DNA of 64,000 nucleotides from Streptomyces sp. B21-083 (GCF_036898825.1 NZ_JARUND010000001.1:4154001-4218000); one strand, 5' to 3'; positions 52,013 to 59,992 are shown, counted from the stretch's first letter. The notes: generated from the letters alone by a model not told the origin. Program-made: numbers and translations.

Positions 52013-52465
52013 GGTGCCCCTGGGGGCGCGCAGGGAGCAGCAGAGTGCCCCGATTGCCGGAGCCTTCACTTCGGGACCATCCCCGCACGTGCGGGGAGCA
52101 GGCATCCAGTTCGATCCAGCCCGTGCCCGGACCGGGACCATCCCCGCGTGCGGGGAGCAGTGACATCGGCGGTCCAGCGGTAGGTGCGGGTCAGGACCAT
52201 CCCCGCGCGTGCGGGGAGCAGTCTGGACCGGTCTCGACGGCACAGCCGCATTCGGGACCATCCCCGCGCGTGCGGGGAGCAGCCAATCGCCGGACTACGT
52301 GGCGGGGAGCACGGGGGACCATCCCCGCGCGTGCGGGGAGCAGACGGAATCCGGGGGCAGCATGGTGGGCGCGTTGGGACCATCCCCGCCGGTGCGGGGA
52401 GCAGCAGGAGGCGGAAGTCCTCCCGCCCGTGCGCCCGGGACCATCCCCGCCCGCGCAGGGAGGAT
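52013..52465 (-). CRISPR. CRISPR array, type I-E-like repeats, no cas genes in window
   Basis: Six clear repeats start at 52074, 52135, 52194, 52255, 52316 and 52377, with degenerate ones at 52013 and 52438. In the likely transcribed (minus) direction the 28-29-bp repeat begins CTGCTCCCCGCACGCGC and ends GGATGGTCC(C); the CCCCGC/GCGGGG stem is typical of type I-E. All seven spacers are 33 nt (32 if the repeat is 29 nt). The repeat at 52135 lacks two bases. Both ends being degenerate suggests an old array. The leader should lie right of 52465; I see no clear leader and no cas gene up to either edge. Confidence 0.93.
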
Positions 52466-52754
52466 CTCAACCGCTCCCTGATCGAGGACGCCAGTCGCCT
52501 GCTCCCCCACTCGCGGGGTGTTCTCAACCGTGCGCTTCGGACGCCCGATGGTCTCCGCATGGCCAGCCCGTGAGCTCTAACCCGTCGCGCTGCTGCCCAC
52601 TCTCACAGTGCTGCGCAGGGACTGGAAGTCTCCGAGGAGATCCGGTGCTTGGTACGGGCACGTGCCGGAAGCCTGCGAGCGGACGGAGGACCTCGCATAC
52701 AGCGGCGGCTCGTCCCCGGCATGAGGAGCAGGCCGCCCCAGAAACAGGTGCTGG
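52466..52754. other. Gap between CRISPR array and acetyltransferase gene
   Basis: No intact gene is seen. A short plus-strand frame ending near 52760 (LEVSEEIRCLVRARAG) may be a remnant but I do not recognise it. The CRISPR leader, if any remains, should be here. Confidence 0.35.
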
Positions 52755-53294
52755 TCAGCAGGTAGTCCGGATCATCACCACCAGGTTCGGCGAAGCTACT
52801 GACGGCTGGCTCTGACCGATGTCCTCGTAGCCCCACGACCGGTAGAGCGCGTGGACCTTCCCGTCTCCCGCTGCCCGGTTGACCATGAGCGTCACGTACG
52901 GCTCGTCGCGCGTGGCGAGGAAGGCGTCGTGGAGGCGTCGCGCGGTACCCGTGCCCCGCCACTGGGTGCGTACGCCGATCTCCTTCAGGGCCACGGCCGG
53001 ACGCTCTGTGTATTCGTGCGCCGGCGCCGGGACCGTGCGCTGCCAGTACCGGTTACCGTGCTCGATCGTGTTGCCGTAGACGTATCCGACCGGATGCCCG
53101 TTTACGTACGCGAGCACAGCCCCGAAACCCGACTCGACGCCATGCCGGTCCAGGCGCTCCCCGAACGCGGTGACCGCGTAGTTCGGCAGGTGGAGCAGCG
53201 GGGCCCGTACGTCGGCGTACACATCGAGGAGGTCACCGCGGACGGTGTAGAGGGTGGTGAACGTGCGCAACTCGATGCCGGGCGCCGGGGTCAC
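52755..53294 (-). CDS. GNAT-family acetyltransferase (copy 2)
   Basis: A 179-residue acetyltransferase. GTG at 53294 overlaps the stop codon of the preceding regulator (GTGA), the same coupling as in copy 1. The acetyl-CoA loop lies in IGVRTQWRGTGTARRLHD (R-G-T-G-x-A), followed by VTLMVNRAAGDGKVHALYRS and WGYEDIGQSQP. FGAVLAYVNGHPVGYVYG is the central sheet. Substrate unknown. Compared with copy 1 the loop R-G-T-G-T-A is the more canonical one. Confidence 0.85.
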   Translation of the reverse strand: MTPAPGIELRTFTTLYTVRGDLLDVYADVRAPLLHLPNYAVTAFGERLDRHGVESGFGAVLAYVNGHPVGYVYGNTIEHGNRYWQRTVPAPAHEYTERPAVALKEIGVRTQWRGTGTARRLHDAFLATRDEPYVTLMVNRAAGDGKVHALYRSWGYEDIGQSQPSVASPNLVVMIRTTC

Positions 53295-54571
53295 GCGGCC
53301 ATCCTCCAGGCGGCGGTGTGCTCGGTCCAGGTGTGCACGGTGGTGCCGTCCGGTCCGGTGGCTCGTAGCGCGGCCCCGAACTCCTGCAGCATGCGCGCTA
53401 CCCGGACGTGTTGCGTAGCAACGTCGACGGGGACTTTCATCGCCGTAGCCGTGGCGGCATCGCCGTCGCCCTGGGCAAGTTGGGCGTGTGCGAGTCGGGT
53501 GGTCGTGATGGCCCGGGAGCGGACCATGTGGGGCCGGAGGGCAGACAGACAACGGTGGGCATGGAACTCGGCGGTCGGGTAGTCGCCGAGCGTCAGATAC
53601 GCCGACAGGGCCAAGGAGTCCAGCTCGGCCTGATCGTAGAAGGCGAGCATCCACACCGGCCGATAGTCGGCAGGGTCGGCGCGCAGCATGGCGTCCTGTG
53701 CCTGCTCGAACGCCCGCCGGGTGCCGCTGCGGTCCTGCGCCGCGCCATGGATGGCCGCCTGTCGGGCCAGGCCGAGGGACGCGAACAAGGGGTCGCGGCG
53801 GGTGAGGTGCAGGTTGCGGGCAACGTCGTTCGCGGCAAGCGCGTCGGCAGGACGCCTCATGTGGCGGTACATGGTCCCCGCGTGACTCCAGATGCGGAAC
53901 TTGATCGCCTGGTCGCCGGACATCTCGGCGAGGGTCTGTGCTTCTCGCATGTGCGTCTTCGCGTCCTCGTAGCGGCGGCCGTCGATCGCCGCCCACATCG
54001 CCGAGGAGCGGAACGAAGCCGCGCAGGCATACAGGTTGCCGCGTACACGCTGGCTGGCACTGCCGGCAATCTGTAGGTTCAGCGCCTCGTCGGCGAGCGC
54101 GGCGGCCCGCTGCTCGATGCCGAGTTGGCCGCCGTGGCGGTGGTCACTGGCGATGATCTCCGCGAAGCGTTGCTGCAGGCGGTCGACGTCGCCCATGCCG
54201 ATACGGCGCGGCGATCCACTGCCGGGCACGGCTGCTGCTGCGGCAGTGGCGGCGATGCCGCCGACGAGGGTACGGCGCTTCATGTCGAGGTCCTCCTGCG
54301 ATGCGGCTGGGGTGGACCGGGCCTGGCCCCGTGGCACGAACCCTAAAGCCGTGGCGGGTAGGCCGCTGACGTCCTCAAGGGCCCTGCGGGTAGCCGATTT
54401 CGGCCACCGTACCCGCCCCGCTTTCCAGGAGCGGACGGATGATCCGTCCAGCCCGCCGGACCGTCCGGTCAGTCGCCCCACGGCCGTGTTGACCGCATCG
54501 GCAAGGGAGTTGGAGCTGTGACCGTGCTCGTTCATCCACGCCTCAAGAACGGTGTTGCGCGTGATGCCCAT
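53291..54571 (-). CDS. Streptomyces regulator with HTH-like head and TPR-like body (copy 2)
   Basis: A 426-residue homologue of the protein at 27323. The head (about 1-85) has GGLDGSSVRSWKAGRVRWP, which looks like an HTH turn. A KRRTLVGGIAATAAAAAV segment follows (about 99-115). The body is helical with SSAMWAAIDGRRYEDAKTH, LTRRDPLFASLGLAR and FYDQAELDSLALSAYL, the same landmarks as copy 1. It is coupled to its acetyltransferase by a 4-bp overlap. Its promoter faces the RsbW-like ATPase and the radical SAM operon, so it is the likely local regulator. No bldA codon was noticed here. Confidence 0.78.
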   Translation of the reverse strand: MGITRNTVLEAWMNEHGHSSNSLADAVNTAVGRLTGRSGGLDGSSVRSWKAGRVRWPKSATRRALEDVSGLPATALGFVPRGQARSTPAASQEDLDMKRRTLVGGIAATAAAAAVPGSGSPRRIGMGDVDRLQQRFAEIIASDHRHGGQLGIEQRAAALADEALNLQIAGSASQRVRGNLYACAASFRSSAMWAAIDGRRYEDAKTHMREAQTLAEMSGDQAIKFRIWSHAGTMYRHMRRPADALAANDVARNLHLTRRDPLFASLGLARQAAIHGAAQDRSGTRRAFEQAQDAMLRADPADYRPVWMLAFYDQAELDSLALSAYLTLGDYPTAEFHAHRCLSALRPHMVRSRAITTTRLAHAQLAQGDGDAATATAMKVPVDVATQHVRVARMLQEFGAALRATGPDGTTVHTWTEHTAAWRMAA

Positions 54572-54803
54572 CCACGCACGGTAGCCGCACGACCCCCCAT
54601 CCGTCAGGTAACGGCGAGGTCAAATCGCCCTAGGCCTCACCGTCTGGCACTCGTCTGACCGCCCTAACCAGCTGGCTACGACTCGCAGTTGTCTGGTCAC
54701 AGGCTGCTCCTCCCCGAGTGCGGGCGGCTGTTGACGGCCCGGCCCGCTCCTGAGTCCGCCAAGGGGCGGGCCGGGCACCGAGACAACGACAAGGGCTCCA
54801 CCA

Positions 54804-55250
54804 ATGACGAGTCTCAGTACGCCAGTTCAGGCTGCCCCGACCGGGCCTCCCGCCTACAGCCAGACCTTCCCGTGCGAGCCGACGACGGCCTCGATAGCCC
54901 GCAAGCTCGTCCGCGACGCCCTCGCCGTATGGCACCTGAACGACTTCGCCGACCCCGCAGCGCTGATCATCTCGGAACTGGTCACGAATGCCATCAGACA
55001 TACCCCGGGCCAGTCGATCCGTCTGCTCGTCCGACGGCCGAGTACGGCGCTGGTCCGCGTCGGGGTGGTGGACCGGGCGCCCACGCGTCTGCCGGTGTTC
55101 AACCCTGTCGCTGCCGACGACGAGTCCGGCCGTGGCCTGCTCCTGATCGACGAACTCGCGGACCGCTGGGGCTATGACCTGCGGGGCTCCGGTCGTCGCC
55201 CGTGGGGCAAAGAGGTGTGGGCCGAGCTCCTCACCGAGGCCGACCAGTGA
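54804..55250 (+). CDS. RsbW-like histidine-kinase-fold ATP-binding protein
   Basis: A 148-residue HATPase_c protein. The N box is in LIISELVTNAIRHTPG and the G1/G2 boxes in VVDRAPTRLPVFNP and DESGRGLLLIDELADRWGYD. This is the standard size of the many Streptomyces anti-sigma-type regulators. Partner unknown; neither a sigma factor nor an anti-sigma antagonist lies nearby. It sits between regulator copy 2 and the radical SAM gene, 137 bp upstream of the latter, and could belong to the same unit. Confidence 0.9.
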   Translation: MTSLSTPVQAAPTGPPAYSQTFPCEPTTASIARKLVRDALAVWHLNDFADPAALIISELVTNAIRHTPGQSIRLLVRRPSTALVRVGVVDRAPTRLPVFNPVAADDESGRGLLLIDELADRWGYDLRGSGRRPWGKEVWAELLTEADQ

Positions 55251-55387
55251 CCGCAGCCCTCGGCGCCTTCGCTGCTGTTTGGCTCCGGCCGCGCCCTGAG
55301 CGACATGCGCCACCGCAGAAGCTCATCCGCGCCTTCGGACAAGCGGCCGCCAAACCAGAAGTGCACCTACGGAAGGAGCACCAGACC

Positions 55388-56407
55388 ATGACCATTCCGC
55401 TTTCGAACACCAACGACGTGGACTGGACCGCGCTGCGGAACTTCGCCATGCTGCGCGGCCAACTCAGGGTCTCCCTGACCCCGAAATGCAACGAGAAGTG
55501 CTGGTTCTGCCACAACGAGGGTGACGTCCCGCCGCCCTTCACACACCTGCACCGCGATGCGCTGCCCCGCGACCGCGAGATGACCGCTGAGGACTTCCTG
55601 ACCGTCCTGGGCGCCCTGATGAACGCGGGGCTCAAGCGGGTGTACTTCACAGGCGGGGAACCGCTTATGTCGCCCTTGTCCCGGCCGATCCTCACCCAAC
55701 TCCCCGAACGCGGACCGGACACGAGCTACACCCTGATCACGAACGGAACGCTGGTTCGCACTCATCAGAAATGGCTCTCTACGACCGCCCTGGACAAGGT
55801 GAAGGTTTCCCTCCACTACTTCTCGGACGCGTCGCTCAAGGCCATCGCCAATACCCGCATCGGCATCGCGACCATCCTCGACGGGATCGAGGCGGCCCGC
55901 GAGCTGTTCGAGCGAGTGGAACTGAACACGCTCGTACAGCGGGAGAACGAACACGAGCTGCACGACATCCTGGCCTTCGCTCTCGACCGTCGTATGCCTG
56001 TCCAGTTCATCGAGCTGGTGGACACCGACTTCAACACCAAGCGAAAGGACTCCGCGATCGGCGCCCAAGGCATCATCGATCATCTGCGCACCCTGACCAG
56101 GGACGAAGAGGTCGAGGTCTCCGGCGTCGGGCAGGGACGGCGGATCTTCCGCATCGACGGCATCGAGATCGACGTCATCCATCGCGAACTCGGGCGCCAC
56201 CACGTCGGCCAGTGCGGCGCTTGCCCTGTCAGGTCCAAGTGCGTGGAGGGGTTCTGGTCCCTTCGCGTCGACCACGCCGGCGGAGTCCAACCCTGTCTGT
56301 TGCGGGACGACCTCCGCATGGACATCCGGCCTCTGCTGGCTGATCCGAAGCAGCTTCCCGCGGCCGTCGCACGGCACGTCTCGGCCTTCACCGAGGGCAC
56401 CCTGTGA
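55388..56407 (+). CDS. MoaA-like radical SAM enzyme
   Basis: A 339-residue radical SAM protein, first gene of a tight operon. The [4Fe-4S]/SAM motif is SLTPKCNEKCWFCHNEG (CX3CX2C, about residues 35-45). VYFTGGEPLMSP gives the GGE motif and LITNGTLV follows. The C-terminus has extra cysteines (GQCGACPVRSKCVEGF, then GGVQPCLLRDD), so a second cluster as in MoaA is likely, but the substrate is not GTP for certain. AAGGAG lies before the ATG at 55388. The stop overlaps the kinase start (GTGA). Confidence 0.88.
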   Translation: MTIPLSNTNDVDWTALRNFAMLRGQLRVSLTPKCNEKCWFCHNEGDVPPPFTHLHRDALPRDREMTAEDFLTVLGALMNAGLKRVYFTGGEPLMSPLSRPILTQLPERGPDTSYTLITNGTLVRTHQKWLSTTALDKVKVSLHYFSDASLKAIANTRIGIATILDGIEAARELFERVELNTLVQRENEHELHDILAFALDRRMPVQFIELVDTDFNTKRKDSAIGAQGIIDHLRTLTRDEEVEVSGVGQGRRIFRIDGIEIDVIHRELGRHHVGQCGACPVRSKCVEGFWSLRVDHAGGVQPCLLRDDLRMDIRPLLADPKQLPAAVARHVSAFTEGTL

Positions 56408-57039
56408 TCCCCCTGCCCGCCCCGTACACGCCCGGGGTTGCGGAACGCCAGGGGCCGTTCGTGGTCCTGGAAGGCGTCTCCGGAGTCGGGAAGTCGACGC
56501 TTGCCCGAAGGTTGGCCAAGCGGCTCGGCGCCGCAACGATCCATACCCTCACCGATCCGCACACCAACTGGTCCGACTCGGTCAACCGGGAGCTTCGGCC
56601 GCTTCCGCAAATTGCCTTCTACCTCTCCGGTCTCCTGCACGTCTCCGACCTCGTACGGCAGGCCCTCAGCGTGGGACCAGTTGTCGCGGACCGCTACGTC
56701 GTATCGGTCATGGCCTGCCATGCCGCCGTCAACCACGCCGGCCTGGGCCAGGTGCAAGAAATGATCGCCCCGTTCCTGCCGTACCTCGTGGCGCCTGACG
56801 CCACCTTCTGCCTGGTCAGCTCCGGCAGCTCGCTGAAAGAGCGGATGGGCACCAAGACGGACGTGAAGCAGGACGACACCGACCTGTTCGACATCCCCGG
56901 CCGTCTTGCCAGGCTCCAGCAAAACTTCCATGCCGTCATCGACGAGGACCCCACGGCAGTCATGCTCCCCACCGATGGTCGCAGCCCGGACGACCTGGCG
57001 GATGCCATCGTCAAGTACCTGGAGGACAGGCGTGCTTAA
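56404..57039 (+). CDS. dTMP-kinase-like P-loop kinase
   Basis: A 211-residue P-loop protein of thymidylate-kinase type: FVVLEGVSGVGKSTLARRLA (Walker A), VVADRYVVSVMACHAAV (the DRY motif that binds the nucleotide), and FCLVSSGSSLKERM where dTMP kinases have the lid arginines. The lid differs from housekeeping dTMP kinases, so another substrate is likely. The GTG start overlaps the radical SAM stop codon by 4 bp; its end overlaps the next gene by 8 bp. This argues for a shared pathway. Confidence 0.85.
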   Translation: MIPLPAPYTPGVAERQGPFVVLEGVSGVGKSTLARRLAKRLGAATIHTLTDPHTNWSDSVNRELRPLPQIAFYLSGLLHVSDLVRQALSVGPVVADRYVVSVMACHAAVNHAGLGQVQEMIAPFLPYLVAPDATFCLVSSGSSLKERMGTKTDVKQDDTDLFDIPGRLARLQQNFHAVIDEDPTAVMLPTDGRSPDDLADAIVKYLEDRRA

Positions 57040-57535
57040 TCCGATCGACAGCGACGCCGTCATCCGTGACGGCCGCATCGCAGGGGTGTTCCCGGGCGAG
57101 ATCCACGAGGGCGTGGCTTGGTGGGTCGCCGCCTGCTTCGTCCTGATCAGCCAGGCCCGGCAGATGGCCGTGGCCCACGACGAGCACCCCGTCACGGCCG
57201 AGTTCCACCGACGGTTCTGCCGGGGGGCTGTCAATGCCGAGCACTGGGGTTGCCACGTCTCCAGTCTTGGTACGGCCGACGAAGCCCAGCTCCTGCACGC
57301 CATGAAGGAACTAGGAGGCGTCCCCGGAGCCCTGCTGACCACGACCGACAGCGGCGGCGGCGGCGGGCAGATGATCACGATTCGCCTCTACGACGCGGAC
57401 GGCCGGCCGGTCACCGAAGACACGGGCCTGGCAAGGCTACGAAAGGTGATCGCCTCCGACCGGATTCCCATCCCGGTGAACGACCAGGCCAAGGGGCGCA
57501 TCACCGACCGCCGCGGCCTGGTGGTGACACTGTGA
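57032..57535 (+). CDS. Single-domain phosphohexomutase-like protein
   Basis: A 167-residue protein similar to domain I of phosphomannomutase/phosphoglucomutase: RIAGVFPGEIHEGVAWWVA, then MAVAHDEHPVTAEFHRRF and LLTTTDSGGGGGQMITIRLY, which stands at the phosphoserine loop (TASHNP in true mutases). Domains II-IV are absent and the catalytic Ser-His is replaced by TTTDSG, so it cannot be a normal mutase. GTG at 57032 has GGAGG ahead and overlaps the kinase by 8 bp; the stop overlaps the next gene (GTGA). The similarity is judged by eye. Confidence 0.6.
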   Translation: MLNPIDSDAVIRDGRIAGVFPGEIHEGVAWWVAACFVLISQARQMAVAHDEHPVTAEFHRRFCRGAVNAEHWGCHVSSLGTADEAQLLHAMKELGGVPGALLTTTDSGGGGGQMITIRLYDADGRPVTEDTGLARLRKVIASDRIPIPVNDQAKGRITDRRGLVVTL

Positions 57536-58316
57536 CCGACACGGCCGAGGTCATCCAAAGCCAGACCAGCATCCTCTTCGTCACCCTGGACTCCCTGCGC
57601 CACGATGTCGCCCGAGCCGCCTTGCACGCCGGTCAGACGCCGCGCCTGGCCAGCGTCCTGCCGGGCGGGGTGTGGGAGGAACGCCGTACTCCCGGTACCT
57701 TCACCCTCCCCGCGCACATCGCCTTCTTCTCCGGCTTCCTCCCCAAGCTTCCGCAGCCCGTACAGCCGCCCCGGCTGTGGGAGTGCCGCCCGCCCGCGTT
57801 CAAGACCGTTGATCCGCGCACGTTCGTCTTCGACGCGCCGAGCCTTCTTGCCGGGCTCGCCCAGCACGGATACCGGACGGTGTGCATCGGCGGCGTGACC
57901 TACTTCTCACGGGAGACACCACTCGGGTCGGTGCTGCCCGACATGTTCGACGAGGACCACTGGCGTCCCGAGTTCTGCTCCCCGGAGCCCGATTCCACGC
58001 GGCACCAGGTAGACCACGCCCTGACCATCGCCGAACAGTCCACCGACCGGCCGCTGTCAACGTCTCCGCCACTCATGTCCCCCACGGCCACTACATCGGC
58101 GACAGTGCCGACTCCTGGCGATCCCAAGCTGCCGCGCTCGCGTACGCGGACGCACACCTCGGCCGCCTGATCGACGGGCTCACCGGCAAGAAACGGTGGC
58201 TGATCATCATGTGCGCCGACCACGGTGACGCATTCGGCGAGGACGGCTACCACGGCCGTGGCATTGCTCACCCGACCGTGCTGAACGTGCCGTTCGCGGC
58301 CTGGCTGTCGGAGTAG
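57532..58316 (+). pseudogene. Sulfatase-like metalloenzyme, frameshifted
   Basis: Two frames together encode an alkaline-phosphatase-superfamily protein of about 260 residues. The first part has ILFVTLDSLRHDVARAAL (metal Asp) and GTFTLPAHIAFFSGFLP (nucleophile Thr). The second, in another frame from about 58060, has VNVSATHVPHGHYIGD and WLIIMCADHGDAFGEDGYHG (metal DHG and His). The shift is near 58062, at CCGCTGTCAACGTCTCC. It overlaps the previous gene by 4 bp. Either the gene is recently broken or there is a sequencing error; codon use is good on both sides. Confidence 0.75.
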
Positions 58317-58335
58317 ACGGCTACGCTCCCGGGCC

Positions 58336-59037
58336 ATGACCGACTCACCCCAAGGGGACGCTCTGCGCGACGCCTCCGTAATCGTGGCCCGAGACGCGGA
58401 CGGCACGGTCGCCGTCCTGGCCGCCGTGTTCCCGCAGCACGGCGGCGAGTACGTGTTCCTGCCCGGGGGACGCCGAGAGCCTGGCGAAACACCGGAAGAA
58501 TGCGCGCGCCGCGAGCTGCTCGAGGAAGCCGGCGTCACCGCCCGGACCTGGCGGCCCCTCGGCTCGTACGCCATCACGCTGGACTCTCCTGCCCGCATCC
58601 ACCTTTTCCTGGCCGAAGGCCTCACCTGCGGCCCGCAACAACTCACGCCCAGCGAAGAGCACTTCAAACTCGCATGGTGGCCAATGCCTGACGCGATCCA
58701 GGCCGCCACCGAAGGACGCTTCCTACTTCAGGGGGGCCCACTGGCACTGCTGCTGGCCCAGCAGGTCACAACAGCCCGACAAAAGCGGAACCCTGTTGTC
58801 GCATCAACGTCCTCGACCGGCTCTCCGACAGGCAACTCGACCGCCCCGTCACCAACGGCCTACGAGCGGTCGCCCTCGGGATCGAGTCCGGCAGTGACCG
58901 TGTCCTCAGGGAGATGGACAAGCGGATCCGACGCCGACATGACCGAACGCGTCGCGCGCCGAATCGCCGATGCCATCCCGCCTTTGCCGCTAGCGTCGAT
59001 CGCCACACCCGACGAACCGAACCCCCAGGAACCGTGA
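58336..59037 (+). CDS. NUDIX hydrolase with tail from a decayed gene
   Basis: The first 150 residues are a NUDIX hydrolase: VFLPGGRREPGETPEECARR and ELLEEAGV give the full Nudix box, and HFKLAWWPMPDAIQ follows. The natural end is probably near LLLAQQVTTARQK (about 58790). The remaining 80 residues are Ser/Pro/Thr-rich and read through a remnant of a radical SAM gene in another frame, so they are accidental. The stop at 59037 overlaps the next NUDIX gene (GTGA). It should hydrolyse a nucleoside diphosphate derivative. Confidence 0.8.
   Translation: MTDSPQGDALRDASVIVARDADGTVAVLAAVFPQHGGEYVFLPGGRREPGETPEECARRELLEEAGVTARTWRPLGSYAITLDSPARIHLFLAEGLTCGPQQLTPSEEHFKLAWWPMPDAIQAATEGRFLLQGGPLALLLAQQVTTARQKRNPVVASTSSTGSPTGNSTAPSPTAYERSPSGSSPAVTVSSGRWTSGSDADMTERVARRIADAIPPLPLASIATPDEPNPQEP
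58788..58975 (+). pseudogene. Remnant of a second radical SAM gene
   Basis: Inside the tail of the NUDIX gene, a different frame reads INVLDRLSDRQLDRPVTNGL and LRAVALGIESGSDRVLREMD, the hallmark middle of B12-type or MiaB-like radical SAM proteins (GIESGSDRVL). After a shift near 58925 the NUDIX frame reads DADMTERVARRIADA, the next expected stretch. Neither the CxxxCxxC motif nor the C-terminus remains. It is a deleted gene core. Confidence 0.7.
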
Positions 59038-59477
59038 GCGCGCAACCCGCACAGCCCGTCATCGACACCCATGTCATCCTCCGCGACGGCGACAAGATCC
59101 TCATGTCGCAGCGCGGCGGCCCTTACGGCCGCTATCGGTGGCACATGCCTTCGGGCAAGCTCGACAAGGGCGAGCCGTTGAGTTCCGGCGCCGCTCGGGA
59201 GCTGTATGAGGAGACAGACGTCACCGTCGACCCCGCCCACCTTCGCCTCGTGCACGTCGTGCATCACCGGCAGAACGAGGAGGTCGAGCGGATCGGCTTC
59301 TTCTTCGAGGCCACCGAGTGGGAGGGAACGCCCCACAACCAGGAACCCGAGAAGTGCCTCGCGCTCGCCTGGTTCAGCGTGCACGATCTGCCCGAGGACA
59401 TCATCGAGTACCCAGAAGCAGGCCTGCTCGGCTATCTGAACGGCATCGACCGCCTCAACGAGCATGGCTGGCAGTAA
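59034..59477 (+). CDS. NUDIX hydrolase
   Basis: A 147-residue NUDIX enzyme. The box is GKLDKGEPLSSGAAREL followed by YEETDVTV (final Gly is Asp). Before it stands DTHVILRDGDKILMSQRGG, and after it VVHHRQNEEVERIGFFFEA. The pattern is near 8-oxo-dGTP/CTP-type NUDIX proteins. GTG at 59034 overlaps the previous stop. It is the last intact member of the operon. Confidence 0.88.
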   Translation: MSAQPAQPVIDTHVILRDGDKILMSQRGGPYGRYRWHMPSGKLDKGEPLSSGAARELYEETDVTVDPAHLRLVHVVHHRQNEEVERIGFFFEATEWEGTPHNQEPEKCLALAWFSVHDLPEDIIEYPEAGLLGYLNGIDRLNEHGWQ

Positions 59478-59486
59478 CTCTCGTCG

Positions 59487-59642
59487 CCGTTCGCGACCTG
59501 GCCGTCAGCGTAGGCACCTACGCCGACGGCCATGACCGACGCACCCCACGGGGACGCTGTGCGCGACGCGTCCGTAATCGTGGCCCGGGACGCGAACGGC
59601 ATGGTCGCCGTCCTGACCGCTCCCAGCAGTCGGGAGGGCTGA
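59487..59642 (+). pseudogene. Duplicated fragment: sulfatase end plus NUDIX head
   Basis: The stretch from 59487 to about 59620 copies 58290 to about 58425: CCGTTCGCG...CTGGC, the spacer, and the first 30 codons of the NUDIX gene (MTDAPHGDAVRDASVIVARD). It ends at a stop 36 codons in. It is a non-functional duplication, at about 80-85% identity by eye. Confidence 0.8.
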
Positions 59643-59705
59643 ACCGTCCCCCAACGGGTAGCAGAACTGTGGACGGCGCCGGCCGGTATCGAGGGATGGA
59701 GTCGC

Positions 59706-59852
59706 ATGCCAGGCATGATCGAACGTATCAAGCAGTTCGCACGGAGCCCTCAAGGGCGTCGTGCGGTCGAGCAGGCGCGGCGGGCCGCCGCCGATCCCCG
59801 CCGGCGGAGCCAGGCCAAGCGCCTGCTGAGTAGGTTCCGCGGCCGTCACTGA
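59706..59852 (+). CDS. Small basic protein (48 aa)
   Basis: ATG at 59706 with GGAG a few bases ahead opens a 48-residue, Arg-rich helical protein: MPGMIERIKQFARSPQGRR, then ARRAAADPRRRSQAKRLL. Similar short proteins are frequent in Streptomyces; function unknown. Charge pattern suggests nucleic acid or membrane surface binding. Homology is from memory only. Confidence 0.6.
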   Translation: MPGMIERIKQFARSPQGRRAVEQARRAAADPRRRSQAKRLLSRFRGRH

Positions 59853-59992
59853 CGACCACAACCGCCCTGTACCAAGGGCGACTTGGTTGGTCGGGTGGGC
59901 TGGGAGATGTGCTGCTGGGCGCCCTACGGGGCAGTGCGGCTCTGGCACTTGACACTGCCCCGCGTGCGAACGGGTGTGTACCCGGGCCGGAG

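Noticed and set aside
52013..54571. cas genes beside the CRISPR array
   Set aside because: The flanking genes are a GH43 enzyme, an acetyltransferase and a TPR-like regulator; none has Cas features.
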